Positions 26,603-36,231 of a stretch of 64,000 bases of DNA are shown one piece after another. The stretch is from contig NZ_FZNL01000003.1 in the NCBI RefSeq assembly GCF_900187965.1, positions 304,697 to 368,696 of the forward strand, in the 5' to 3' direction. The position numbers and the translations under genes are program-made. This stretch comes from Flavobacterium sp. ov086. GTDB taxonomy: Bacteria; Bacteroidota; Bacteroidia; Flavobacteriales; Flavobacteriaceae. Positions within the stretch are counted from its first letter, which is position 1; each line of letters opens with the position of its first letter. The notes under the pieces were generated by a model, which saw only the letters and a program-made list of their open reading frames with translations, was not told the origin of the DNA and did no database searches.

Positions 26603-27289
26603 ATGGCAAATCCATTAATTAAAATAACAGATATAAAACGAGATTTTGTTCTTGGTAATGAGATCGTTTATGTCTTAAAAGGTATAGATTTAAAAATCAA
26701 CAAAGGCGAATATGTAGCTTTAATGGGACCGTCTGGTTCCGGAAAATCAACTTTGATGAACTTGTTAGGTTGTTTAGACACACCAACTTCCGGACATTAT
26801 ATTTTGAATGGAAAAGATGTCAGCCAAATGAAAGATGATGAATTAGCAGGAATTCGAAACAAAGAAATTGGATTTGTTTTTCAAACCTTTAATCTTTTAC
26901 CTAGAACTACAGCTTTAGACAATGTAGCGTTGCCAATGATTTATGCCGGATATTCTAAATCAGAACGTACTAAACGAGCTGAAGAAGTTTTGAAACAAGT
27001 AAATCTGGCAGACAGAATGGACCATCAGCCTAACCAGCTTTCGGGAGGTCAACGTCAGCGTGTTGCAATTGCCCGTGCTTTGGTCAACAAACCTTCTATT
27101 ATTCTTGCCGATGAACCAACCGGAAACTTAGACAGTAAAACATCTGTAGAAATTATGAAACTCTTTGGAGATATTCATGCGCAAGGAAACACGGTGATTT
27201 TAGTAACACACGAAGAAGATATTGCTGCTTATGCACATCGCGTAATTCGTTTGCGAGATGGTTTGATTGAAAGTGACACTACGAAATAG
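26603..27289 (+). CDS. ABC transporter ATP-binding protein (LolD/MacB type)
   Basis: A 228-residue ATPase: Walker [10 protein letters not shown] (about 43-51), Q-loop [11 protein letters not shown], signature [15 protein letters not shown], Walker [13 protein letters not shown] and the switch His in VTHEEDIA. This set, and [10 protein letters not shown], are typical of LolD/MacB/FtsE-like subunits that power mechanotransmission permeases for lipoprotein release, efflux or lysis-type functions. No permease gene is adjacent, so its partner is encoded elsewhere. Confidence 0.92.
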   Translation: MANPLIKITDIKRDFVLGNEIVYVLKGIDLKINKGEYVALMGPSGSGKSTLMNLLGCLDTPTSGHYILNGKDVSQMKDDELAGIRNKEIGFVFQTFNLLPRTTALDNVALPMIYAGYSKSERTKRAEEVLKQVNLADRMDHQPNQLSGGQRQRVAIARALVNKPSIILADEPTGNLDSKTSVEIMKLFGDIHAQGNTVILVTHEEDIAAYAHRVIRLRDGLIESDTTK

Positions 27290-27316
27290 TTTAATTGGTT
27301 ATTTGTTTAATCGAAA

Positions 27317-27360
27317 ACAAAAACTTAGTCACTTACGTACTCAGCAACTTAGCACCTCAA
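27317..27360. repeat. CTTAG-word repeat, one arm
   Basis: A one-armed version of the CTAAG family: words CTTAGTCA, CTTACGTA, CTCAGCAA, CTTAGCAC at 8-nt pitch, lying directly before the start codon of the adenosyltransferase gene. The matching inverse arm is missing. Confidence 0.65.
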
Positions 27361-27364
27361 AAAA

Positions 27365-27934
27365 ATGAAAGTATATACAAAAACAGGAGATAAAGGAACC
27401 ACGGCTCTTTTTGGAGGCACCAGAGTTCCTAAAGATCATATCAGAATTGACAGTTATGGAACCGTTGACGAATTAAATTCTTATATAGGTCTTATTCGCG
27501 ATCAGGAAATTGACGAGCATTATAAAACTATATTAATCGAAATTCAGGACCGATTATTTACCGTTGGAGCCATTTTGGCAACTCCGGCAGAAAAAGAAGT
27601 TTTAAAAAACGGTGAACTTCGCTTGAAAAATCTCGGAATCATTGATACTGATATAGAATTATTAGAAAACGAAATAGACAAAATGGAGGAAAGCCTTCCG
27701 CAAATGACTCATTTTGTTTTACCCGGAGGTCATCCAACCGTGTCACATTGTCATATAGCACGTTGTATTTGCCGTCGCGCAGAGCGTTTGGCAGTACATT
27801 TAAGCCATAATGAACCCGTTCCAGAGATCGCAATCATGTACTTAAACCGACTTTCTGACTACCTTTTTGTCTTGGCACGGAAGTTGTCGTCAGACTTAAA
27901 AGCGGATGAAGTGAAATGGATTCCCCGAAAATGA
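27365..27934 (+). CDS. PduO-type cob(I)alamin adenosyltransferase
   Basis: A 189-residue ATP:cob(I)alamin adenosyltransferase that makes adenosylcobalamin, the cofactor of methylmalonyl-CoA mutase. Diagnostic parts: N-terminal VYTKTGDKGTTALFGG, RIDSYGTVDELNSYIG, HFVLPGGHPT, and the CHIARCICRRAERLAVHLS helix ending in YLNRLSDYLFVLAR. It lies 75 bp after the ABC ATPase on the same strand. A MeaB-type GTPase at 55.8 kb belongs to the same cofactor-dependent mutase system. Confidence 0.95.
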   Translation: MKVYTKTGDKGTTALFGGTRVPKDHIRIDSYGTVDELNSYIGLIRDQEIDEHYKTILIEIQDRLFTVGAILATPAEKEVLKNGELRLKNLGIIDTDIELLENEIDKMEESLPQMTHFVLPGGHPTVSHCHIARCICRRAERLAVHLSHNEPVPEIAIMYLNRLSDYLFVLARKLSSDLKADEVKWIPRK

Positions 27935-27940
27935 AATTTT

Positions 27941-28012
27941 AGATTTTAGAGTTCACATTTTAGATTATTCGGATTGCAAAAATCTAAAATCTACCTTCTA
28001 CAATCTACAATA
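27941..28012. repeat. TCTAAAAT/ATTTTAGA word inverted repeat
   Basis: ATTTTAGATTTTAGAG and ATTTTAGATT words on the left are mirrored by AATCTAAAATCTACC and CTACAATCTAC words on the right. Words recur at about 8-10 nt pitch. Sits after the adenosyltransferase stop and may act as its terminator. Confidence 0.6.
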
Positions 28013-28056
28013 TATAGAGACGTTCTTAAATTTTATTAAAATAAATCAAATTTTAC

Positions 28057-28086
28057 TTGTCTTTTTCAGTAAAAAATTTATTTTTG
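28057..28086 (+). promoter_or_regulatory. Bacteroidota-type promoter of the DUF2795 gene
   Basis: TTG at 28057-28059, a 19-nt spacer, then TATTTTTG at 28079-28086: a perfect -33/-7 pair. The start codon follows 22 bp later at 28108. Confidence 0.8.
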
Positions 28087-28107
28087 CACAAACTAAACAG
28101 ATAACAG

Positions 28108-28329
28108 ATGTATTGGACATTAGAATTAGCATCTTATTTAAGTGATGCGCCATGGCCTGCTAACAAAGACGAACTTATTGACTACGCTATTAGAGCTGGT
28201 GCTCCATTAGAAGTAGTAGAAAACCTTCAGTCGATTGAAGACGAAGGCGAGATATATGAATCAATGGAAGAAATTTGGCCTGATTATCCAACAGACGAAG
28301 ATTATCTTTGGAATGAGGATGAATATTAA
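28108..28329 (+). CDS. DUF2795 domain protein
   Basis: A 73-residue, strongly acidic protein, MYWTLELASYLSDAPWPANK at the start and a run of Glu/Asp/Trp/Tyr at the end (PTDEDYLWNEDEY). It matches the small DUF2795 family; the core DELIDYAIRAGAPLEVVENL is helical. Function unknown. It has its own promoter and terminator and lies just upstream of secA. Confidence 0.88.
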   Translation: MYWTLELASYLSDAPWPANKDELIDYAIRAGAPLEVVENLQSIEDEGEIYESMEEIWPDYPTDEDYLWNEDEY

Positions 28330-28342
28330 AAAATAAACCAAA

Positions 28343-28376
28343 GGAAAAAGTCTCATCACCGAGGCTTTTTTTTTGG
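28343..28376 (+). terminator. Terminator after the DUF2795 gene
   Basis: AAAAAGTCTC, loop ATCACC, then GAGGCTTTTT followed by T residues. The stem contains one G-T pair. Confidence 0.8.
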
Positions 28377-28416
28377 TTCAAATACACATTTACATAAAAT
28401 AGAAATACAATAAATC

Positions 28417-31400
28417 ATGAGTTTCATAAACAGTATTATTAAAGTCTTTGTAGGTGATAAATCACAGAAAGATGTCAAAGCTTTACAGCCATATTTAAAT
28501 AAAATTAAAACATTCGAAACCAGCTTAATGGGATTGTCTCACGACGAACTAAGAGCCAGAACCGCATTTTTTAAAGAAAAAATAAAAGAAGCCAGAGCTG
28601 ACAAAGATGCTAAAATTGCTTCGCTTAAAGCAGAAGTTGAAAACATCGAAGACATTGACAAAAGAGAAGATCTTTATGATGCTATTGATGCTCTTGAAAA
28701 AGAAGCTTACGAAATCTCAGAGAAAACTTTATTGGAAATCCTTCCGGAAGCATTCTCTGTTGTAAAAGAAACTGCACGTCGTTTTAAAGACAATTCTTTT
28801 ATCGAAGTTACTGCAACTGCAAAAGACCGCGAATTTTCAGGTTCAAAAACTTATGTTACTATTGAAGGTGACAAAGCGACTTGGGCTAACAAATGGAATG
28901 CTGCCGGTAAAGAAATTACATGGGACATGATTCATTATGATGTTCAGTTAATTGGAGGTATGGTTTTGCATGAAGGTAAAGTTGCCGAAATGCAAACGGG
29001 TGAAGGAAAAACTTTGGTTGCTACACTTCCGCTTTACTTAAACGCTTTGACAGGAAACGGAGTTCACTTGGTAACTGTGAATGATTACCTTGCAAAACGT
29101 GATAGTACATGGAAAGCACCTTTATTCGAATTTCACGGTTTAACTGTTGATTGTATCGATAATCACCAACCAAGTACAGAACAAAGAAAAAAAGCATACG
29201 ACGCTGATATCACTTACGGAACCAACAATGAATTTGGTTTTGACTACTTAAGAGATAACATGGCACATTCGCCAAGCGACTTAGTGCAAAGAAAACACAA
29301 TTATGCAATTGTCGATGAGGTCGATTCTGTATTAATTGATGATGCAAGAACACCACTTATTATTTCAGGACCTGTTCCTCAAGGAGATCGTCATGAATTT
29401 AATGAGTTGAAACCAAAAATCGAAAACTTAGTATCTCAACAACGTCAGTTAGCGAATGGTTTCTTATCTGAAGCTAAAAAATTAATCAAAGAAGGAAACA
29501 CTAAAGAAGGTGGATTCTTATTGTTAAGAGCTTACAGAAGTTTACCTAGAAATAAAGCATTAATTAAATTTTTAAGTGAAGAAGGAATCAAACAATTGCT
29601 TCAAAAAACTGAAAATCAATACATGCAGGATAACAATCGCGAAATGCATAAAGTTGATGAAGCTTTGTATTTTGTAATTGAAGAAAAAAACAATCAAGTT
29701 GAATTGACTGACAACGGTATTCAATACCTTTCAGGAGATACAGATGCTGACTTTTTCGTACTTCCGGATATTGGAACTGAAATCGCTGCTATCGAAAAAC
29801 AAAAACTAGATAAAGACGCTGAAGCGGAAGCTAAAGAAAGATTATTCCAGGATTTTGGAGTAAAAAGCGAGCGTATCCATACACTTACACAACTTTTAAA
29901 AGCGTATGCTCTTTTTGAAAAAGATGTAGAATACGTGATCATGGACAACAAAATTATGATTGTCGATGAGCAAACAGGTCGTATCATGGATGGCCGTCGT
30001 TATTCTGACGGTTTACACCAAGCGATCGAAGCTAAAGAAAATGTAAAAATCGAAGCTGCTACACAAACATTTGCAACAGTTACATTACAGAATTATTTCA
30101 GAATGTACAGCAAATTAGGTGGTATGACAGGTACAGCGGTTACAGAAGCTGGAGAGTTATGGCAGATTTACAAATTAGACGTTGTTGAAATTCCAACAAA
30201 CCGTCCGATGTCAAGACAAGACAAAGAAGATTACATCTACAAAACTACACGTGAGAAATTCAATGCTGTAATCGAAGATGTAACACAATTATCAAATGCA
30301 GGAAGACCAGTTTTAATTGGAACAACTTCTGTAGAGATTTCAGAATTATTAAGCCGAATGTTGAAAATGAGAGGCGTTACACATAACGTTTTGAATGCTA
30401 AAATGCACAAACAAGAAGCTCAAATTGTTGAAGAAGCAGGAAAAGCCGGAGTTGTAACTATTGCAACAAATATGGCTGGTCGTGGTACCGATATTAAATT
30501 ATCTCCAGAAGTAAAAGCTGCCGGAGGTTTAGCAATCGTTGGTACAGAGCGTCATGATTCTCGTCGTGTTGACAGACAGTTACGTGGTCGTGCAGGACGT
30601 CAGGGAGATCCGGGAAGTTCTCAATTCTATGTTTCTCTTGAAGATAACTTAATGCGTTTATTTGGTTCTGAAAGAGTTGCCAAAGTAATGGACAGAATGG
30701 GACTTCAGGAAGGTGAAGTTATTCAGCATTCTATGATGACGAAATCTATCGAGCGTGCTCAGAAAAAAGTAGAAGAAAACAACTTTGGTGTTCGTAAACG
30801 TTTATTAGAATATGATGACGTTATGAACTCTCAACGTGAAGTAGTTTACAAACGTCGTCGTCACGCTTTATTTGGTGAGCGTTTGAAACTGGATATCGCT
30901 AACATGATGTATGATACTTGCGAATTAATTGTAAGTCAAAACAAACCTGTTAATGATTTCAAAAACTTCGAATTTGATTTGATTCGTTATTTCTCGATCA
31001 CTTCTCCAATTTCTGAAGCAGATTTCTCGAAATTATCTGATATCGAAATTACTGGAAAAATCTATAAAGAAACTCTAGCTTTCTATACAGAAAAAACAGA
31101 AAGAAGCGCAAGAGAAGCTTTCCCAATCATTAAAGGAGTTTTCGAAGAGCCAAACAATCATTTTGAGCGTATCGTAGTTCCATTTACTGACGGAATCAAA
31201 ACTTTGAACGTAGTTACTGACTTGAAAAAAGCATACGAAAGCGAAGGTACTCAGTTAATTGCTGATTTTGAGAAAAACATCACACTTTCTATTGTTGATG
31301 AAGCTTGGAAAAAACACTTACGTAAAATGGACGAGTTGAAACAATCAGTTCAATTAGCCGTTCACGAGCAAAAAGATCCATTGCTTATTTACAAATTAGA

Positions 31401-31758
31401 AGCTTTTAATTTGTTTAGAGGAATGTTAGACAACGTTAATAAAGAAGTTATTTCATTCTTATTCAAAGGTGATTTACCAGCTCAAAACGTTCCTGAAATT
31501 CACGAAGCAAAAGAAGTTCGTCAAAAGGAAAACTTCAAATTAAGCAAAGACGAAATTGTAAACAGCGAAGACATCAACCGCGAAGCTGGAGAAACACAAC
31601 AACGTCAGGTTACAGAAACTATCGTGAGAGATATGCCAAAAATCAATCGTAATGATACTGTAACAGTTCAGGAAGTTGCAACAGGTAAAACTGAAGAAAT
31701 GAAATTTAAAAAAGCAGAAACTCTAATCGCTTCTGGAGCATGGGTTATTGTTAAATAA
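28417..31758 (+). CDS. secA: Preprotein translocase ATPase SecA
   Basis: A 1113-residue SecA, the motor that drives secretory proteins through SecYEG. Walker A region [21 protein letters not shown] (about 189-209), [10 protein letters not shown], the DEAD-like [15 protein letters not shown], the [13 protein letters not shown] and AGRGTDIKL motifs of the second helicase lobe, then [16 protein letters not shown]. The length is typical for Bacteroidota, which carry insertions relative to E. coli (901 residues). The C-terminal zinc-binding CXCXSGX8C tail of enterobacteria is absent; the end is VASGAW-like (ASGAWVIVK). Confidence 0.98.
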   Translation: MSFINSIIKVFVGDKSQKDVKALQPYLNKIKTFETSLMGLSHDELRARTAFFKEKIKEARADKDAKIASLKAEVENIEDIDKREDLYDAIDALEKEAYEISEKTLLEILPEAFSVVKETARRFKDNSFIEVTATAKDREFSGSKTYVTIEGDKATWANKWNAAGKEITWDMIHYDVQLIGGMVLHEGKVAEMQTGEGKTLVATLPLYLNALTGNGVHLVTVNDYLAKRDSTWKAPLFEFHGLTVDCIDNHQPSTEQRKKAYDADITYGTNNEFGFDYLRDNMAHSPSDLVQRKHNYAIVDEVDSVLIDDARTPLIISGPVPQGDRHEFNELKPKIENLVSQQRQLANGFLSEAKKLIKEGNTKEGGFLLLRAYRSLPRNKALIKFLSEEGIKQLLQKTENQYMQDNNREMHKVDEALYFVIEEKNNQVELTDNGIQYLSGDTDADFFVLPDIGTEIAAIEKQKLDKDAEAEAKERLFQDFGVKSERIHTLTQLLKAYALFEKDVEYVIMDNKIMIVDEQTGRIMDGRRYSDGLHQAIEAKENVKIEAATQTFATVTLQNYFRMYSKLGGMTGTAVTEAGELWQIYKLDVVEIPTNRPMSRQDKEDYIYKTTREKFNAVIEDVTQLSNAGRPVLIGTTSVEISELLSRMLKMRGVTHNVLNAKMHKQEAQIVEEAGKAGVVTIATNMAGRGTDIKLSPEVKAAGGLAIVGTERHDSRRVDRQLRGRAGRQGDPGSSQFYVSLEDNLMRLFGSERVAKVMDRMGLQEGEVIQHSMMTKSIERAQKKVEENNFGVRKRLLEYDDVMNSQREVVYKRRRHALFGERLKLDIANMMYDTCELIVSQNKPVNDFKNFEFDLIRYFSITSPISEADFSKLSDIEITGKIYKETLAFYTEKTERSAREAFPIIKGVFEEPNNHFERIVVPFTDGIKTLNVVTDLKKAYESEGTQLIADFEKNITLSIVDEAWKKHLRKMDELKQSVQLAVHEQKDPLLIYKLEAFNLFRGMLDNVNKEVISFLFKGDLPAQNVPEIHEAKEVRQKENFKLSKDEIVNSEDINREAGETQQRQVTETIVRDMPKINRNDTVTVQEVATGKTEEMKFKKAETLIASGAWVIVK

Positions 31759-31775
31759 ATAATATTTACAATTTT

Positions 31776-31855
31776 AAACCCGACAAGTTTTTAAAAACCT
31801 GTCGGGTTTGTCATATCGAAAATCCGTAACTACTTTGTAATTGCGGATTTTTTTT
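31776..31855 (+). terminator. Two tandem terminators after secA
   Basis: First hairpin AAACCCGACAAG / CCTGTCGGGTTT at 31776-31809; second AAATCCG...CGGATTT at about 31819-31850, followed by a long T run. The AAACCCGACA/TGTCGGGTTT stem reappears near 62016. Confidence 0.85.
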
Positions 31856-31928
31856 GCAAAAAAACTAATATTTATTCTTTCTAAATCGAATAAACAGTAC
31901 TTTTGCAATCATAAACAACAAAAAAGCT

Positions 31929-32306
31929 TTGAAGCGAATTTTAATCATATTTCTTTCCTGCATGCTTCTGGTGCCATCATTTGGCAGTTTCTTTGTTTAT
32001 ACCTCATTCAAATTAAATCAGGAAGAGATTTCAAAAACCATCTGCGTACAACGAAAAATGATTTTTAATAGTTGTAACGGCCGATGTGAACTTCAAAAAA
32101 GTTTAAAAAAATACGCTGATAACGAAAAGAAAATGCAAAACAATCTGAAAGAAAAAGCAGAAGTTGTTTACATTCAAAGTACAATTACAGCAAATTTTAA
32201 ATTAGCAACACCAATTCAATCAAAAGAAAAATTCTTTGCTTCTTTTGACAACAAACCAATTTCGGTTTCGAATTCTACATTTCGTCCTCCATCCTATTTT
32301 ATATAA
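31929..32306 (+). CDS. Small exported Cys-motif protein, copy 1
   Basis: A 125-residue protein with a TTG start, an N-terminal hydrophobic signal or anchor (IIFLSCMLLVPSFGSFFVYT) and a conserved segment EEISKTICVQRKMIFNSCNG followed by RCELQKSLKKY. The cysteines are spaced C-x11-C-x3-C. It ends STFRPPSYFI. It is a close paralogue of the protein at 35784-36161: residues about 23-80 are nearly identical. Lying at the head of a MbnP/MbnH locus, it may bind or hand over a metal (inference). No named family recognised. Confidence 0.8.
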   Translation: MKRILIIFLSCMLLVPSFGSFFVYTSFKLNQEEISKTICVQRKMIFNSCNGRCELQKSLKKYADNEKKMQNNLKEKAEVVYIQSTITANFKLATPIQSKEKFFASFDNKPISVSNSTFRPPSYFI

Positions 32307-32418
32307 TTTTTTAAATAACATTTCAATTCTATTGAAATAATTTTCGTTGTCACCAAACAATGAAATTGTGTTTACACACAAATAAAATTTAAAATTACTA
32401 TTATATAAAATTCATAAA

Positions 32419-33222
32419 ATGAAAAATACATTATACAAAGCATTTGCTATTGTAGCAATTTCTATTACTCTAGGTTCTTGTTCAAGTGATGACAGCAGTA
32501 GCGACGTATCCGGAAAAGGAAAAATTATATTAGAATTTGATAATGCTTACGGAACAAACGATCTTATCCTAAATACACAACCCAACAAAACCTCTAACAA
32601 CGAGATTTTAAAAATAAGCATGGTAAAATACATTGTTAGCAATGTGGTTTTAACAAAAGCTGACGGAACAACCTTTACATATCCTAAAAGTAAAAGTTAT
32701 TTTATAGCAGATGAAGCTTCTGCAGAAGGTCGTGAATTTGAACTTACTGATGTTCCTGCGGGAGATTATGTAAAAGTAAAATTCGGAATAGGAGTCGATG
32801 AAGAGCAATGGAAACTAGGCGCAACAGGACAAGGTGATTTTCTTGCTCAGGCAGATGATGCTGAAATGTTTTGGTCTTGGTCAGCAGGTTACAAATTCCT
32901 TGCTTTCGAAGGAACTTTTACTTCTCCAACTGTAACTACCGCAACCTCTTTTATGGTTCACACCGGTAAAACAGGAACGGATTATAATTATACCGAAGTT
33001 ACCCTGGATTTACCAACAAAAGCCTTAGTTCGTACTACAATTACTCCAGAGGTTCACCTTATTACAGACGTTTCTAAAATTATCGACGGAACAAACAAAA
33101 TCAAACTTTCTGACAATAATGCCGGAGGAATGGGCGCCATGATTATGGGCGGTGCTAATTTGCCATTAATTACTCAAAACGTATCTGGAATGTTTAGAGT
33201 TGATCACGTACATAACGACTAA
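32419..33222 (+). CDS. mbnP: MbnP family copper-binding lipoprotein
   Basis: A 267-residue lipoprotein (lipobox LGSC, then a Ser/Asp-rich spacer). The body fits the MbnP family: KGKIILEFDNAYG at the start, MVKYIVSNVVLTKADGT, FGIGVDEEQWKLG, the aromatic motif MFWSWSAGYKFLAFEG and the final HLITDVSKIIDG. Known for this family: MbnP binds copper through a tryptophan converted to kynurenine by its di-haem partner MbnH, encoded two genes later in the usual order and here directly downstream. Outer-membrane or periplasmic. Confidence 0.9.
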   Translation: MKNTLYKAFAIVAISITLGSCSSDDSSSDVSGKGKIILEFDNAYGTNDLILNTQPNKTSNNEILKISMVKYIVSNVVLTKADGTTFTYPKSKSYFIADEASAEGREFELTDVPAGDYVKVKFGIGVDEEQWKLGATGQGDFLAQADDAEMFWSWSAGYKFLAFEGTFTSPTVTTATSFMVHTGKTGTDYNYTEVTLDLPTKALVRTTITPEVHLITDVSKIIDGTNKIKLSDNNAGGMGAMIMGGANLPLITQNVSGMFRVDHVHND

Positions 33223-33231
33223 TTTTATTTT

Positions 33232-33338
33232 CAGGAGCACAAAAGTTTCGGTTTCCCAGAAATGACGTCCCGCTTTACGTTTCAATCTTTTTATTTTTAA
33301 AGAAAAAATAAAAAGGATTTCCACTGCAATCGGGGCTA
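33232..33338 (-). repeat. Dispersed GGCATCC/GATATAGC hairpin element, copy 3 (degenerate)
   Basis: On the minus strand TAGCCCCGATTGCAGTGG, AATCCTTTTTATTTTT, an A/T-rich stem and AAAAAGATTGAAACGTAAAG followed by GCGGGACG; the outer ends read CAAAAGTTTC and GGAGCAC. Blocks are recognisable but more diverged than in copies 1, 4 and 5. It fills most of the gap between mbnP and mbnH. Confidence 0.65.
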
Positions 33339-33403
33339 GACCACAACTTTTGTATTCCTAATAAACAAAAAAAGCAATAACAATTAAAAAAATTTAATCT
33401 CCA

Positions 33404-33440
33404 TTGTAATTTGTGGAAATTCGTACAATTCGTGGCAAAA
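33404..33440. repeat. ACGAATT-word repeat, copy 1 (one arm)
   Basis: TTGTAATTTGTGGAAATTCG then TACAATTCGTGGCAAAA: the right-hand arm of the TTAGCCACGAATTACACGAA family seen complete at 55617-55717. Lies just upstream of the mbnH start. Confidence 0.7.
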
Positions 33441-33476
33441 AAAATATACTATTTTGCTTTTTAAACATAAAAAATC

Positions 33477-34523
33477 ATGCTGAAAATAAAATATTTTCTA
33501 TGGCTAATGATTCCATTGTTATGGAGTTGCTCAAATCAAAGCGAAGACGAGGAATATGTAAATGTTCCACTAGAATTTAAAGTTCCTTCGAATTTCCCTG
33601 ATTTAGCTTACAATATCGCACTGAATCCGCCAACACAAAAAGGATTTGAATTAGGAAAAAAACTATTCTACGATGGACGCTTAGCTTCTGACGGAGTGGT
33701 TTCCTGCGGTTTTTGCCACATACAAGCCAATGCCTTTACGCATCACGGACACACTGTAAGTCACGGTGTAGACAATGCGCAAGGCACACGGAATACACCG
33801 CCAATTCAAAATCTGGCTTACCAAAGTATCTTTATGTACGACGGCGCGACAGATCATTTAGACTTGCAGCCTATAATTCCGCTTACAAGTATTATTGAAA
33901 TGAATGGCAATTTTACCGCTATTCTAAAAATGATGAAAGCCGACAAAGAATATCAAAAACTATTTGGACAAGCTTTTGATGATGGAGCAATTACTACTGA
34001 AAACATGCTTAAAGCACTTTCGCAATTTATGGTAATGATTGTTTCTTCGAACTCAAAATTTGACAAATACCGACGAAATGAAGCTGGCGGAACATTCACA
34101 TCGGATGAATTGGCTGGTTACAATTTATTTAAATCAAACTGCGCTTCATGTCATGCTACAGATTTACAGACTGATAACTCATTTCGAAATAATGGTCTTG
34201 CTGTAAACCCAATGGTTAATGATGTTGGAAGATATAAAGTAACCGAATTAGCGAGTGATTATTACAAATTCAAAGTTCCAAGTTTACGAAACGTAGAAGT
34301 TTCGGCTCCATATATGCACGACGGAAGATTTGGAACTCTTGAAGGTGTTTTAGATCATTATGAAAGTGGTATTGTAGCATCGGCAACTTTAGATCTGCTT
34401 TTAAATAAAAATGGAAAACTGGGAATTGCACTTTCTGAAACGGATAAAAAACAAATCATAGCTTTTCTGAAAACATTGACTGATAATCAATATTTGACTG
34501 ATAAGCGTTTCTCGGAATATTAG
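33477..34523 (+). CDS. mbnH: MbnH-type di-haem cytochrome c peroxidase family enzyme
   Basis: A 348-residue exported protein (signal ending LLWSCS, so possibly a lipoprotein) with two haem c motifs: CGFCH (about residues 79-83) with nearby HHGHTVSHG, and CASCH (about 222-226). The family (di-haem cytochrome c peroxidase, MauG/MbnH group) includes MbnH, which oxidises a Trp of MbnP. Adjacent position to MbnP supports that role. FKVPSLRNVEVSAPYMHDG near the C-terminus is the distal conserved block. Needs the Ccm machinery, located elsewhere. Confidence 0.9.
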   Translation: MLKIKYFLWLMIPLLWSCSNQSEDEEYVNVPLEFKVPSNFPDLAYNIALNPPTQKGFELGKKLFYDGRLASDGVVSCGFCHIQANAFTHHGHTVSHGVDNAQGTRNTPPIQNLAYQSIFMYDGATDHLDLQPIIPLTSIIEMNGNFTAILKMMKADKEYQKLFGQAFDDGAITTENMLKALSQFMVMIVSSNSKFDKYRRNEAGGTFTSDELAGYNLFKSNCASCHATDLQTDNSFRNNGLAVNPMVNDVGRYKVTELASDYYKFKVPSLRNVEVSAPYMHDGRFGTLEGVLDHYESGIVASATLDLLLNKNGKLGIALSETDKKQIIAFLKTLTDNQYLTDKRFSEY

Positions 34524-34534
34524 AGAAAAACATA

Positions 34535-34617
34535 GCCCACAGATTGTACGGATTTTACAAATCAACACAGATTAAAAACAATTTAAGTTGTTTTGCAAAA
34601 TCCTTGAAATCTGTGGC
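34535..34617. repeat. ACAGATT-word inverted repeat
   Basis: GCCCACAGATTG...CGGATTTTAC words on the left are mirrored by AAAATCC...AATCTGTGGC on the right, giving an outer pairing of GCCCACAGATT with AATCTGTGGC. Related to the ACGAATT family by the shared GCCAC / GTGGC ends. Located after the mbnH stop. Confidence 0.7.
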
Positions 34618-34650
34618 AAAAAAATAAAAATATAATAAAAACTGGAGTCC

Positions 34651-34735
34651 TAGCCCCGATAGAGGCGGTATCCTTTTTTTGGGTGATTTTTCTTCACCCG
34701 AAAAAAGATATAGCCGAAAGCGGGATCAGCTCCTA
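34651..34735 (+). repeat. Dispersed GGCATCC/GATATAGC hairpin element, copy 4
   Basis: Reads TCCTAGCCCCGATAGAGG, CGGTATCC, then a stem GGGTGA...TCACCC, then AAAAAAGATATAGCCGAAAG, CGGGAT and CAGCTCCT. It ends 12 bp before the ATG of the next gene. The complete block order makes it the clearest plus-strand copy. Confidence 0.85.
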
Positions 34736-34747
34736 AAAACAATTAAA

Positions 34748-35707
34748 ATGAAAAAATTAATAGTAATCTGTACATTTTTGGTTGGCTTTTCGGCCTTTAG
34801 TTTTACAGAAAAAGATAGTATTTCGGCCTTTACTTTTCAACGTTTGGCAATGATGGAAGACTTTGATTGCGATGCTTGCGGTTGTTCGGCAAGTGGCGGA
34901 AGTATGGGTTTTAGCTCAATGCTGAATAATAATTTTGTGGGTGTCCGCTATTTTAAACAAAGCTATACAAGCCGCGACGGGATTTTTGACAATTCACCGT
35001 GGATTGACGAAAATTTCAATACCGTTCAGGTTTGGACAAGAATTCCCGTAACCGAGAAAATTCAGATTTCGGCATTGATTCCGTATCATTTTCATGAAAG
35101 AGAATTAACGGCTGGAACAGAAAGTATTTCTGGTTTGGGAGATATTACGGTTATGGGATTATATAAAATCTTCGAAACGAAAAAAGACAGTGCCGTTTTT
35201 ACGCATAAAGTAAATATTGGGGCGGGAATAAAAATACCAACGGGTAAATTTACCGAAGCCAATAATTTAGGAAGCGTAAACCAAAGTTTTCAGTTAGGAA
35301 CCGGAAGTTGGGATTACTCAGTAGTTTCAGAATATGTGATTAACAGAAAAGATTTGGGACTAAACACAACGCTGAATTATATTTTTAAAACAGAAAATAA
35401 AAAGGAATACCAATACGGAGATCAGTTTAATTATGCCGCAACGCTATTTTATTTATTCGATTTAAAATCGGTGCAAATAGTTCCTCAGGCCGGATTAGCA
35501 GGCGAAGTTTATCAAACCAACAAACAACACGGATTGGATTTACCAAATACTGCGGGAGATATTCTGTTTGGGAAATTTGGCTTTGAAGCCGGAAAAGACA
35601 AGCTTTCGATTGGTGTAAATGCGATGCTTCCAATCAATCAAAATTTATCAAATGGAAAAATGGAAGCCAATTACAGATGGAGTGTAAATTTGAATTATAC
35701 GCTATAA
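34748..35707 (+). CDS. Outer-membrane beta-barrel transporter-like protein with Cys motif
   Basis: A 319-residue protein. Start chosen at the ATG 34748 (MKKLIVICTFLVGFSAFSF, a clean signal); an upstream in-frame extension lies entirely in a repeat element. The mature N-terminus carries a striking DFDCDACGCSASGGSMGFSS segment with three cysteines, then beta strands (NNNFVGVRYFKQSYTSRDG, ISALIPYHFHERE, GLGDITVMGLYKIFE, ending YRWSVNLNYTL). Fits the MetA-like or transporter barrel group. In the MbnP/MbnH locus the Cys motif suggests metal contact (inference). Confidence 0.82.
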   Translation: MKKLIVICTFLVGFSAFSFTEKDSISAFTFQRLAMMEDFDCDACGCSASGGSMGFSSMLNNNFVGVRYFKQSYTSRDGIFDNSPWIDENFNTVQVWTRIPVTEKIQISALIPYHFHERELTAGTESISGLGDITVMGLYKIFETKKDSAVFTHKVNIGAGIKIPTGKFTEANNLGSVNQSFQLGTGSWDYSVVSEYVINRKDLGLNTTLNYIFKTENKKEYQYGDQFNYAATLFYLFDLKSVQIVPQAGLAGEVYQTNKQHGLDLPNTAGDILFGKFGFEAGKDKLSIGVNAMLPINQNLSNGKMEANYRWSVNLNYTL

Positions 35708-35783
35708 TTAAATATGTGCCTAACAGCACATATTAAAATTGATTCGAATTAAAAATAAAATTATCAAAACAACGAAATAAGCT

Positions 35784-36161
35784 TTGAAAAAAATTATAAT
35801 CCTATTTCTTTCTGCCATGCTTTTACTGCCTTCTTTTGGCAGTTTCCTTGTTTACACTTCATTCAAATTAAATCAGGAAGAAATTTCTAAAACCATCTGT
35901 GTACAACGAAAAATGATTTTTAATAGTTGTAATGGTCGTTGCGAACTTCAAAAAAGCCTGAAGAAATATTCGGACAATGAAAAAAGAATGCAGGACAATC
36001 TGAAAGAAAAAGCAGAAGTGGTTTACATTCAAAACACAATTATTGCTGATTTCAAATTAATAGTTCAAATCAAATCAGAAGCAAAAATTTTCGATTATTT
36101 TGATAAAAAACCAATTTCGATTTCGAATTCTACTTTCCGTCCTCCCTCCTGTTTTATATAA
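35784..36161 (+). CDS. Small exported Cys-motif protein, copy 2
   Basis: A 125-residue paralogue of the protein at 31929-32306: same length, same TTG start, same SFKLNQEEISKTICVQRKM block, same C-x11-C-x3-C spacing and same STFRPPS(C)FI ending. This copy has an additional Cys near the C-terminus (PPSCFI). The two copies bracket mbnP, mbnH and the Cys-motif barrel, which suggests duplication within the locus. Likely a periplasmic or membrane-anchored metal-handling factor (inference). Confidence 0.8.
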   Translation: MKKIIILFLSAMLLLPSFGSFLVYTSFKLNQEEISKTICVQRKMIFNSCNGRCELQKSLKKYSDNEKRMQDNLKEKAEVVYIQNTIIADFKLIVQIKSEAKIFDYFDKKPISISNSTFRPPSCFI

Positions 36162-36231
36162 ATTCAGTCACACTTTCTTGTCAAAAAAGCAAGAAAACCA
36201 CTTGTTACTTTTAAAATTTATATAATTCATA

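Noticed and set aside
27290..27364. Cobalamin riboswitch before the adenosyltransferase gene
   Set aside because: The gap is too short and holds only CTTAG words, with no B12-box-like sequence.
34679..34747. N-terminal extension of the Cys-motif barrel protein
   Set aside because: Same reason: the extension is repeat sequence and hides the real signal peptide beginning at 34748.
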